NCBI GenBank assembly: GCA_026770615.1
Contig: MU632402.1
Span: 1-10,840, forward strand
Reading direction: 5' to 3'
Length of the DNA stretch: 10,840 bases
From: Pavlovales sp. CCMP2436
Lineage: Eukaryota > Haptophyta > Pavlovophyceae > Pavlovales
Shown here: in pieces, positions 1 through 6,485 of the stretch
Layout of the letters: each line of letters begins with the position of its first letter
How positions within the stretch are numbered: position 1 is the stretch's first letter
Translations under genes and position numbers: made by a program
Notes under the pieces: generated by a model
Told to the model about the DNA's origin: nothing
What the model saw: the letters and a program-made list of their open reading frames with translations, nothing else
Database searches by the model: none

Positions 1-92
1 TAGGCCGCGAGCGCGCGTAGGCCGCGAGCGCGCGTAGGCCACGAGCGCGCGTAGGCCGCGAGCGCGCGTAGGCCGCGAGCGGGCGTAGGCCG
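1..92. repeat. 17-bp GC-rich tandem repeat
   Basis: Five near-identical copies of the 17-mer taggccgcgagcgcgcg lie head to tail (1-17, 18-34, 35-51, 52-68, 69-85) with a partial sixth to about 92. Copy 3 has A for G in ccAcgag and copy 5 has G for C in gcgGgcg. The array touches the window edge, so its true length is unknown. It has no open frame that looks coding and is best taken as an intergenic minisatellite. Confidence 0.9.
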
Positions 93-423
93 CCGGCCGC
101 GAGGTACCCGAGCTGAGAAGTAACTAACTTGGCGATTTGTTTTTAATTGTTTTATTGAATAACATTTGACCGGCTGTGACCGAAGATCAATCAGATCTGA
201 GTTATTTTGACCGGTGATATGACCAAAGATTTTTGGAGGAAGACTTCAACACAGGACCCCACTGCATGACTCGCCATGAGTTTCTTTTGGCCTCCCCCCC
301 CCTTATCAACTAACTACTAGTTCAAAGGCTCCATCGATCGAGATTGTGGCCAGCATTTGTCCAGGCACGTTAGCTATGTCCCTGTCGCCCGCTCTAGCTC
401 ACCTTTTTTTCTCCTAATAGTCC
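93..423. other. intergenic stretch, AT-rich
   Basis: This stretch has no convincing ORF. It is much more AT-rich than the flanking blocks and holds a run of C around 294-302 and the palindrome TCGATCGA at 334-341. On the plus strand, 400-420 reads as a pyrimidine tract ending in CTAATAG, which looks like a 3' splice site for a plus-strand transcript, although the better coding frame just downstream lies on the minus strand. Confidence 0.6.
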
Positions 424-636
424 TTACTTGGTCCGGGCAAGGGCGGCTAAGGAGATGGTCTGCTGTTTGCTGTTTGTCGTGTACACACGATGGACGGCGA
501 TCGGGGCCAGCGCGCTCAGGCGTGCGAGCAGCAGCTGTGTGTGGCCGCATGCCGCGATCGTGCCAATTGTGCCGCTGATCTGCGTCTTGATGCGCGCGGC
601 CGCGTCTAGCGGACTCACGCCCATCAGCGCGTGCAT
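424..636 (-). CDS. possible small protein or terminal exon, 70 aa
   Basis: I do not recognise this product. The minus-strand frame opens at ATG 634-636 and ends at TAA 424-426; an earlier in-frame ATG exists at 729. Codon usage is strongly GC-ending, and the product mixes an amphipathic stretch (DAAARIKTQISGTIGTIAAC) with a leucine-rich one (QLLLARLSALAPIAV), so it looks more protein-like than the other frames. The last codons overlap a good donor (CCAA|GTAAGG), so it may be an internal exon, possibly a 3' exon of the membrane-protein gene at 1085-1459. Against it, the plus strand carries a plausible acceptor at 420 and donor at 781 around the same segment. Confidence 0.3.
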   Translation of the reverse strand: MHALMGVSPLDAAARIKTQISGTIGTIAACGHTQLLLARLSALAPIAVHRVYTTNSKQQTISLAALARTK

Positions 637-856
637 CTTGCGGCTGCCCTGCGCTGCCCTTGATCGTCGATCATCCGCCTGTTTTGCGTGCATGGTCTTG
701 ACCGCTTGCTGTGCCCCTCGAGCTCTCATTGCCCGAAGAGTGGCGGCACGGGTGCCAGACAGGAAGAGGAATGGACTGGAGTAAGTTTGCGTCCTTGCAG
801 TCGCCGTGATCCATGTCGAGCAGCGATCAAGGTGTGTGCGACTGCCAGTCAGGATG

Positions 857-1032
857 GTGTGCGATTGTGCGTCGTCACTCGGACGTCATGTGGCAGCGGT
901 CGAGGCGCACAGCGGACTGCCCTAGCTGCGATTGAAGAGCCGGCCCTCCCCGACAGGAATGTGTGTGCGATTGTGCGTCGTCCCTCGGACGCAGGGCCAC
1001 GCAGGGTCGCACAGCGAACTGCCCTAGCTGCG
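857..1032. repeat. direct duplication, ~104-bp spacing
   Basis: Two blocks recur in the same order. GTGTGCGATTGTGCGTCGTC is at 857-876 and again at 963-982, followed by CTCGGACG in both. CACAGCGxACTGCCCTAGCTG is at 908-928 and again at 1010-1030. The spacing is 106 and 102 bp, so small indels have accumulated. Read on the minus strand, the second block is CAG|CTAGGGCAGT, the possible acceptor of the upstream small-protein gene, so a splice-acceptor-like sequence has been duplicated. Confidence 0.8.
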
Positions 1033-1084
1033 GGGGCAGGGCAGCGTGGGAGCGGGCGGTGTGAGCGCACCGCCGACCCTCTGG

Positions 1085-1459
1085 TCACGCTCGCCGGGCC
1101 GAGCAATACCTGGTTGGCAGCGCGCCCTCAGCAGGATTATTCCCCGCCAGGTCCACCTCGCGGCGATGCGCGGTGGGCGCTTCGTCGTCGCGCGCGGGGA
1201 GCGTTGCCGCGGAGCTCGTCGTCGGGCGCGAAGACGACTTCGTACGCGGCGCCGGTGGAAAATATACCGGCAACAGGTTGACGAGAGTGTAGCAAAGCAC
1301 CGCCAGGCCAATCACGATAACAAACTTGTCAGCGACCGCGACGGCATCGGCAGAGGCCTTAATGGTCCCGTCGGTGTACTTGTCAGCGACCGCGACGGCC
1401 TTGTCAGCGACCGTGACGGCCTTGTCAGCCGCGACGGCCTTCGACTTGGCAGATCCCAT
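1085..1459 (-). CDS. small single-pass membrane protein with heptad repeats
   Basis: I do not recognise the family. Starting at ATG 1457-1459 gives 124 aa. That start is chosen over the in-frame ATG at 1471 because it begins MGSAKSK, which fits an N-myristoylation signal (Gly2, Ser6, Lys7). Residues 8-45 are repeated heptads of the type AVxVADK, predicted to form an amphipathic helix. Residues about 47-67 (VIVIGLAVLCYTLVNLLPVY) form one membrane segment, followed by a Ser/Thr/Pro-rich tail. The 3' end is uncertain: a donor at ACCAG|GTATTGC (exon end 1110) and an acceptor CCCCCGCAG (exon from 1027) would remove 82 nt and end the protein at 117 aa as ALPTS-stop. Otherwise it runs to the stop at 1085-1087. 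It is divergent from the ORF at 1617 and likely shares its promoter region. Confidence 0.55.
   Translation of the reverse strand: MGSAKSKAVAADKAVTVADKAVAVADKYTDGTIKASADAVAVADKFVIVIGLAVLCYTLVNLLPVYFPPAPRTKSSSRPTTSSAATLPARDDEAPTAHRREVDLAGNNPAEGALPTRYCSARRA
1325..1438. repeat. 21-bp in-frame repeat inside the small membrane protein
   Basis: CTTGTCAGCGACCGCGACGGC occurs at 1325-1345 and 1379-1399, with a one-base variant at 1400-1420 and an 18-bp copy at 1421-1438. On the minus strand each unit encodes seven residues (A-V-x-V-A-D-K), so array changes keep the frame. The insert between copies 1 and 2 encodes KYTDGTIKASAD. Confidence 0.85.
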
Positions 1460-1616
1460 CAGGAAGGTCACGAAAGAGTCGGCAGCGAGGCACGGAGCTG
1501 CGCGCCAATGTGGCGGACGCTCGATCGAGTTTTACTGTAACTTTTAAAACTGTACAGTACGATTTTGGCGGGGCTGAGAGCGGGTCCGAAGGAACGCGCA
1601 GGGGGTTCGCAGGGGG
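1460..1616. promoter_or_regulatory. divergent promoter region
   Basis: The 157 bp separate the minus-strand start at 1459 from the plus-strand ATG at 1617. Visible candidates are CCAAT at 1505-1509, the palindrome CTCGATCGAG at 1520-1529, an AT-rich patch around 1530-1562, and TTTTGGCGG at 1563-1571, close to the E2F consensus TTTSSCGC. The same palindrome core and a TTTTGGCGC element recur in the other divergent promoter (6107-6485). Function is inferred from position and motif similarity only. Confidence 0.4.
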
Positions 1617-2351
1617 ATGCGCTGGTCCTCCGAAGAGGGCCCGTCTTCTTGTCGGCTGGAAGAGGGTGGGCGGCTGCTGCGCGCCAACTCGGACGCCTCG
1701 GTCGCCTGCGCGCTCGATGATGCGACCGACGCCGACGGCGACAGTGACGACGAGAGCGAGGAAGAGCGGCAGCTCCGGAGTGACGTGCGAGGCGGGTTTA
1801 GCCGCGTGCGATCTGACCGCCGACGCCGGGACCAGGGACGCGCGACCCCTCTGAGCAACAGCGGCTCGTCCGCCACCGCGATAGCTGCACGGGTTTGCGC
1901 GCTCTACTGGATTTGTGGATTCGTCGCGCTCGGAGCGACGCTGTGGGCCGCAAACGAGCGTTACGCGCCGGACGACATGTCCTCTTACCGCAGAGCTCCT
2001 ACCGCTCCCGGGCATTTGACCGGAAGGCTGCGTCCGGGCGCCGCTGATCCGATATCTGGGGGAGGGGGGGTCCAGGGACTGGGGCGGGGGGCTGCACCCG
2101 GATTGTCACTCCTGGGCTTGCAACCTGCTCGGCCGTTACACATGGGTTCGCTCCCGACAGTAGAAGCCGCAACCGCTCCCATCACACGAATCATCAATGA
2201 GGCCGCCACCTTCAGCACTGCAACGGTAGCCACTGCCACCGCCCCAGTCGCAGACATCGCCATTGCAGTCGCAGATACTGCCATTGCAGCCGCAGACAGT
2301 GACGCCGCCGCCGTGACGACCGGAAGGCAATTGGCAGAGAGACGAATTTAA
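1617..2351 (+). CDS. hypothetical acidic single-pass membrane protein
   Basis: I do not recognise this gene. ATG 1617 to TAA 2349-2351 gives 244 aa. Residues 34-50 are acidic (DDATDADGDSDDESEEE) and 56-71 are Arg-rich. Residues about 88-111 (ATAIAARVCALYWICGFVALG onward) form one hydrophobic segment. The part after residue 127 is Gly/Pro-rich low complexity and then Ala-rich heptads (AIAVADT type). The N-terminal half through residue 126 looks the most credible; the second half could be untranslated or contain an unrecognised intron. An AATAAA lies 42 nt after the stop, which favours plus-strand transcription. A minus-strand frame over 2136-2432 is unusually cysteine-rich and competes with the C-terminal part. 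Confidence 0.4.
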   Translation: MRWSSEEGPSSCRLEEGGRLLRANSDASVACALDDATDADGDSDDESEEERQLRSDVRGGFSRVRSDRRRRDQGRATPLSNSGSSATAIAARVCALYWICGFVALGATLWAANERYAPDDMSSYRRAPTAPGHLTGRLRPGAADPISGGGGVQGLGRGAAPGLSLLGLQPARPLHMGSLPTVEAATAPITRIINEAATFSTATVATATAPVADIAIAVADTAIAAADSDAAAVTTGRQLAERRI

Positions 2352-2392
2352 CTCAATTTCATGAATACAACTTGGTTCATAATCAGAATCTA

Positions 2393-2398
2393 AATAAA
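2393..2398 (+). terminator. AATAAA polyadenylation-like signal
   Basis: AATAAA sits in an AT-rich stretch between the stop of the plus-strand ORF (2351) and the convergent stop of the minus-strand surface-protein gene (2444). Many algae do not depend on this hexamer, so its use is inferred. Confidence 0.35.
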
Positions 2399-2443
2399 TA
2401 GTCTGCCAGGCAGTATTCAGGACAAAGTACATTCACACACGCG

Positions 2444-3272
2444 TCAGAACAGCGCGCCGGCGTGCCGACCACCTCCGCGGGCGTCCGGGGCTTCGGCGGC
2501 GCGCGCAAGCCGACCTGCCCTGCCGCCGAGCGCCACCGCAGCGAGCGCCACTGCTACAGTAGCGACGACCGCCAGCGCCAGGCGCTCCCCTCGCCTGCTC
2601 GCGTCCGGGTGGGCGGCGAGTTCGGACAGCACGGGCGACAGTCCGGCTGCCCCGGCGTGAGGTGTGCGGAGTGAGAGTGCATGCAGCGAGGCTGGCTCTG
2701 CGCGCAGGCTTGCCGGGAAGAAGTGGAAGGGAGGCGGCGGTGGCGAGGGCGACGGCGGTGGCGAGGGCGAGGGCGGCGGCGGCGAGGGTGAGGGTGGCGG
2801 GGGCGAGGGCGAGGGCGGCGGCGAGGGTGAGGGCGGCGGGGACGAGGGCGAGGGCGACGGTGGGGTGGGCGAGGGCGAGGGTGGCGGGTTGGGCGGCGGC
2901 GGTGCCGGCGGCGGGGGCGTGGGCGGAGGCCTCGGCCGCGGCGACGGTGGCGGCAGAGGCGAGGGCGACGGCGGCGGCGAGCGCGGCGGCGGGCGCGGCG
3001 GCGCTGACGGCGGCGGGTGCGGCGCCGGCGGCAGGGGTGGCGGCGGAGGGCTCGGTGGGCCGGCGGCAGGTCCGCAGCAGAAGGCTCCGGTCCAGCTGTG
3101 GCCCAGCGAGTGGCACGCCTCCTCCGCGGAGGTGTCAGCCGAAGCCCGGGATGTGTCGGGGGGGGTCTTCGGGGGCGCGGCCCTGCCTCCGCCTGCCTTC
3201 TCGACGGGGGCGTCTGCCTGGCAGCGGAGGCCCTCCCCCGGCACGCAGCACATCGAGCCGATGAACTTGCCG
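2444..3272 (-). other. exon 4: last Cys repeats, Pro-rich stalk, membrane anchor
   Basis: The acceptor is CACAACAG|CGGCAAG, with the branch sequence TACTAAC on the minus strand at 3305-3299, its branch A 27 nt upstream of the acceptor. The exon enters in phase 2 and reads GKFIGSMCCVPGEGLRC, a Cys-Cys unit, then a further SWTGAFCC unit. From about 3070 to 2725 it encodes the Pro/Ser-Pro stalk, then the anchor (LALAVVATVAVALAAVAL) and the stop TGA at 2444-2446. The plus strand across the stalk is a purine-rich GGC/GAG run, so the glycine-rich ORFs there are antisense shadows. Confidence 0.75.
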
Positions 3273-6106
3273 CTGTTGTGATGATGATGGTGACGAGTGT
3301 TAGTACTGTAGTCTTAATTACTTAGTCTTAGTTACTTATTCTTGTTGTTCGTGGTATTATTACCATCGATACTTTTATGATGATGATGATGATGATGATG
3401 ATTGTTTTTATTATCATTATTATTATTACCGGCAGTTCTCCGCTGCCCCCCCCCCCCCGCATGCCATGAGAACTACAATAAAAATAACACTAATAACAAT
3501 AACAATTATGACAATAGCAATAATAGCAATAGCACTAACAACAATAGCAGCAACAACAATAACTCATCACAATAGCTCATCACAATAACTCATCACAATA
3601 ACCACCGGCAGTCCTCCGCCGTCCCCTCCACGCATGTCATCGGACCGGGCGAGTCGAGGCAACAGCGCACGCCCGTCCACACGCCTGTGATTCAAATCAA
3701 ATGAATGGGGCAGTGGGCACAGACGGTCAGACAGTCAGAGGAGAGGAGGTAACACCGCACGCCCGTCCACACGCCTGGGGGGGGGGGAAGAGAGAGAGTT
3801 AGCGTAGGTTCAGGCTCGGGCAGGGGGAGGGGGGGCAAGCGCATATAGCTGAATATGAAAAGAAGGAGGAGGAGGAGAAGAAAGAGCACGGAGAATGTAG
3901 AGGCGACTGGCAAAGGGGCGAGGTGCGAGTTGGCAGAGAGGTGCCAGTTACCAGGCGCTCAGCAGGGAAGGCGCGCACCGCTCAAGAGGGAATACAGCAG
4001 CTGAGCGGGAACACGTCATCATCATCATCATCATCAAGCTAAAGTTATAATTAAAATTGCAGCTGAGGTACAGCGGCAAGACAGGTGGCCACACATTCTT
4101 GTTGCCATTTATTCTAACTGTTATTTATTCTCATCATTTACTTATTCTTATTTGTGAATTGTTCTGATTAGAATCACTACTCTTCTTCTTCTCGCCGCTG
4201 CGTAATAATCATCATCATAATTCACGAATCGAAATAAATAAATGAATATAAATGATAAGAATAAATAACAATAAGAATATATTACCGCTGAAGATGCAGC
4301 TGAGGTAATAATAAATGAGCATTTATTAAATGAAGGTGCAGCTAAGGTTATTATTATGATTCATGACTTATTCTTCTTCTCACCGCTGAAGATACAGCTC
4401 AGGTGCGTGGCGTCCACGCACTGCATCCACTGCGAACCCTTTACGCAGCACCGGCCAAACGTCGTCTTGGCGTCCACCCCTGAGGTCGCCGTCTCCACCG
4501 CACGCACCGGCCCGCTCGCCTTGTGCAGGTCGGGCACCCAGCGCGAGGGCTCTACCCCCGACTCGCACGCCTCCCGGGTGCCCTCCGTGCAATGCTCGGC
4601 GTGGAAGTCGAAGAAGGAGTCGGAGCAGCAGTGGGTGCCCGTCCAGAGCGTGCCCTTGCGCTGCGTACACACAATGCAGGTAAAAAAATAGAGATATACG
4701 TCTAAATCTAAAAGCAGTGCGTGCCCGTCCAGAGGGTGCCCTTGCGCTGAATGAATTGAGTAAAAAACACGAATACAAATATAATATCTGAGATCAGGCA
4801 GGGGGGTGTGTGTGTGTGTTGCAGCAGTGCGCCTGTCTACGTGTGATGCGTGTAACGTGATGTGTGTCGTGTGGGGTGTGCGGCCTACCATGCATGTCTC
4901 CTTGCCCCAGCCTGACATGCGCTCTCGCACCGGCGCCTGCGCGTGCTGCCCCTGCTTCTCTCCCAGCGCCCTGCCCGCCCCATCGTGCGATGGCAGATCG
5001 GCTCCTCTGACCACCGCGGAGAGGCGCCCCCCCTGCCCCCCCTGCTCCCCCTCGCCCAGCCGCCTTGCTCCGCTGCCCTCTGCTGCACCGCCCTCGTGCG
5101 ATGCGCGGTAGAGTTCTTGCCGCGTGCCCGGGGGGCCATCTGTCAGCGCGCCCGCTCTATGCGCGCCTGCGCCCCCCGCCGTCGCTGCCCTATGCCCCCG
5201 AACGAGCCCCCTCTCTTTCTCCCTCCCTCTGCCCTCCGAGCGAGCGAGTGCCTCCGAGAGCGAAGGCACCTGCGCAGAGTGGCCGTGGCCTAGGTGCCCT
5301 GGCCCCAGGCCGCCCCTGCCCTTCCCGCCCCAGCCGCCGCCCTTCCCGCCCCAGCCGCTGCCCTTCCACGGGGCTACGCCCGCTCCGTCCCCGAAATCCG
5401 CGTCCTCGTCCGCGTCTGCACTTGCGCGGGCGTCCGAGTGTCCTCCGAAGAGCGGCGTGGCACTCGCAGCGGCGATCTCTTCCTCTCGCGTCTCGTTGCG
5501 CCCGCAGACGCAGCACGCGCGCTCGGCCGGTATGGGCGGCAGCTCCTCGTGCGCCCCGAAGAGGCGGAGCCCGCCTCGCTTGCCTGCGCCCGTCGCGGCG
5601 ACTGTCGCCTGCATCTCTGCCCCCTCGTCGGGCGCGCGCGGCGGCGGTGGCGAGGCAGGTGGCGACGAGAATCGCGGGAACACGGTGTGCAGCAGCCGGC
5701 CGCCGTGGCAGACGCCCGCGTCCTCCAGATCGACGCAGCTGCGGCCGGACTCGTCGGCCCACTCGGGCTCGTCCATGCAGCGGTGCTCGCACGTGAGCGC
5801 GGGGGACGCCTCGACGCAGCAATCAAGGCCCGCCCAGGTGGCGCGGCCCAGATAGTTGCACGCGAGGTGCGAGCCCGGCACGCACTGCACCGTCGAGCCT
5901 GCGCGCTCGCCCTGCACGCAACACTTGTCCCCCTTCCACACGGCGTTGCGCAGGAAGGCGCAGAGCAGGTGCGTGCCGTCCGTGCAGCCCTCGCCCGCGC
6001 CGGGCACGAGCGCCGAGGCATGGCCCGGCACGGGCGAGTGCATGAGCATCGCAAGCACCACGCCCATCAGCGCGCGGCCAGCGTGCGGCCGCGCGGGTTC
6101 GCGCAT
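2444..6106 (-). CDS. Cys-Cys repeat, Pro-rich stalk, single-pass surface protein (4 exons)
   Basis: Proposed exons are 6106-5270, 4660-4384, 3684-3606 and 3272-2444, giving 2022 nt and 673 aa with intron phases 0, 1 and 2 that all join correctly. Residues 1-32 are a signal peptide (core MGVVLAMLMHS, cleavage near GHASA). The ectodomain repeats C-x-x-G/A-T/S-x3-C ... W/F-x-G-x-x-C-C about six times: CC at 62, 96, 290, 350, 379 and 406, then SWTGAFCC near 463. Between repeats 2 and 3 lie a short Cys segment (CEHRCMDEPEWADESGRSC) and CCVCGRNET near 198. Residues about 466-580 are Pro/Ser-Pro-rich with SPSPPPP modules, typical of hydroxyproline-rich wall glycoproteins. Residues 629-648 are an Ala/Val membrane helix, with a 25-residue basic tail. 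I expect a cell-surface or cell-covering protein and do not recognise the family. The first donor is least certain: CAG|GTGCC (exon end 5270) and ATG|GTAGGC (exon end 4889) are both phase 0. Confidence 0.7.
3273..3605 (-). other. intron 3 of the surface-protein gene
   Basis: The donor is TGCCG|GTGGTT and the acceptor AACAG at 3275-3273. The intron is AT-rich and holds an (ATG)n microsatellite at about 3377-3402, ATT/AAC triplet tracts, a run of C near 3446-3459, and three 13-bp copies of ctcatcacaata[g/a] at 3563-3601. A degenerate copy of the end of exon 3 plus a better-looking donor (ACTGCCG|GTAATAAT) lies at about 3428-3446. Confidence 0.65.
3606..3684 (-). other. exon 3: 79-nt exon carrying one Cys-Cys repeat
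   Basis: The acceptor is TCACAG|GCGTGTGG and the donor TGCCG|GTGGTT. It enters in phase 1 and leaves in phase 2, adding GVWTGVRCCLDSPG, then PMTCVEGTAEDC and R. This matches the repeat pattern of the flanking exons (W-x-G-x-x-C-C, then C-V-x-G-T-x3-C), and its phases are exactly those needed to join exon 2 to exon 4. That match is the main support for an exon this short. Confidence 0.65.
3685..4383 (-). other. intron 2 of the surface-protein gene
   Basis: The donor is TTCAGCG|GTGAGAAG, a near-ideal site, and the acceptor TCACAG. The body is AT-rich, with an (ATC)n tract at about 4015-4036, TTATT/AATAA repeats, a G run near 3777-3788 and a purine tract at 3860-3886. Near the donor are several degenerate copies of the exon 2 tail (4284-4306, 4331-4348, parts at 4171-4200 and 4059-4069). 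Near the acceptor is a 27-bp copy of the exon 3 head at 3751-3777. Confidence 0.65.
4384..4660 (-). other. exon 2: Cys-Cys repeats 3 and 4
   Basis: The acceptor is TGTGTACGCAG|CGCAAG (phase 0) and the donor AGCG|GTGAGAAG (phase 1). The 92 codons read RKGTLWTGTHCC, then HCTEGTREAC, a 38-residue linker, FGRCCVKGSQWMQC and VDATHLSC. If the donor were skipped, translation would stop eight residues later at 4361-4363, which is why the long open frame extends that far. Confidence 0.75.
4661..5269 (-). other. intron 1 of the surface-protein gene (5' boundary uncertain)
   Basis: The 3' part (4661-4890) is AT-rich with TG repeats and is clearly intronic in character. The 5' part (4889-5269) remains open in the exon 1 frame, but its codons are rich in AGA, AGG, GGA and GGG and it encodes no Cys or repeat unit. 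Either it is intron and the donor is CAG|GTGCC, or it is coding and the donor is ATG|GTAGGC. A 36-bp imperfect copy of the exon 2 head with its own acceptor lies at 4714-4749. Confidence 0.5.
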
Positions 6107-6485
6107 TCGAGCTCAGTAGCAGAGCTCGATCGATCGCAGCTGCTGACGGGAGCCGGTTTTGGCGCTGGAATTTATTTTGTCCGGTGGGATGGCTCGATGG
6201 ATTGCCGGCATGGCTCTGCGGAATGCCACTACCACCGGCGAGCGACCGTGAATGAGGGCCGGTGATGCCCACCCGCTCGGCTTGCCGTCGCGAGCATACA
6301 CGCGTGCGGGAAAGAAGTGGGCGATCATCGCGGCATGTTACGAGGCGCAGCAACTTCTCTCCTCGCCACCACACGGCATTCGCTGGGCGCTCGTGGGAGG
6401 GGCAGCTCCGCACCTTTGTAGCAGGAAGCAGCAGGCTGACCCGAGCGATGTTGGGCCCGTTTTTTAAAACGTGTGCTGGTCGGCG
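6107..6485. promoter_or_regulatory. divergent promoter between surface protein and zinc-finger gene
   Basis: The 379 bp separate the minus-strand ATG at 6106 from the plus-strand ATG at 6486 and would hold both 5' UTRs and promoters. The palindromic TCGATCGATCG is at 6126-6136 and TTTTGGCGC, a perfect match to the E2F consensus TTTSSCGC, is at 6157-6165. Small ORFs here on both strands look like chance. No TATA box is evident; an AT-rich patch lies at 6168-6180. Confidence 0.45.

Noticed and set aside
1..92. CRISPR array or telomere repeat
   Set aside because: The 17-bp units are contiguous with no spacers, and the unit does not resemble telomeric TTAGGG-type sequence.
688..1311. Several ORFs on both strands across 688-1311
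   Set aside because: They cross the duplicated block, lack domains and conflict with the better supported 1085-1459 minus-strand gene.
1425..2015. Minus-strand 196-aa ORF
   Set aside because: It overlaps both the divergent promoter and the start of the 1024-1459 gene in another frame, and has no recognisable domain. A hydrophobic patch in it (LFLALVVTVAVGVG) is antisense to the acidic region of the plus ORF.
2664..3281. Plus-strand Gly-rich ORF (205 aa) and overlapping Ala/Arg-rich ORF (200 aa)
   Set aside because: They are the antisense of the Pro-rich stalk. Exon 4 on the minus strand has an acceptor, branch point, Cys repeats and membrane helix that explain the region.
4361..4889. A single uninterrupted 581-codon minus-strand gene
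   Set aside because: Reading straight through 4661-4888 would translate AT-rich intron-like sequence and end eight residues past a near-ideal donor; spliced exons preserve the Cys repeat pattern.
5065..6265. Long plus-strand ORFs opposite exon 1
   Set aside because: They are Arg/Pro/Ala-rich shadows of the GC-rich exon; the minus frame has a signal peptide and regular Cys repeats.
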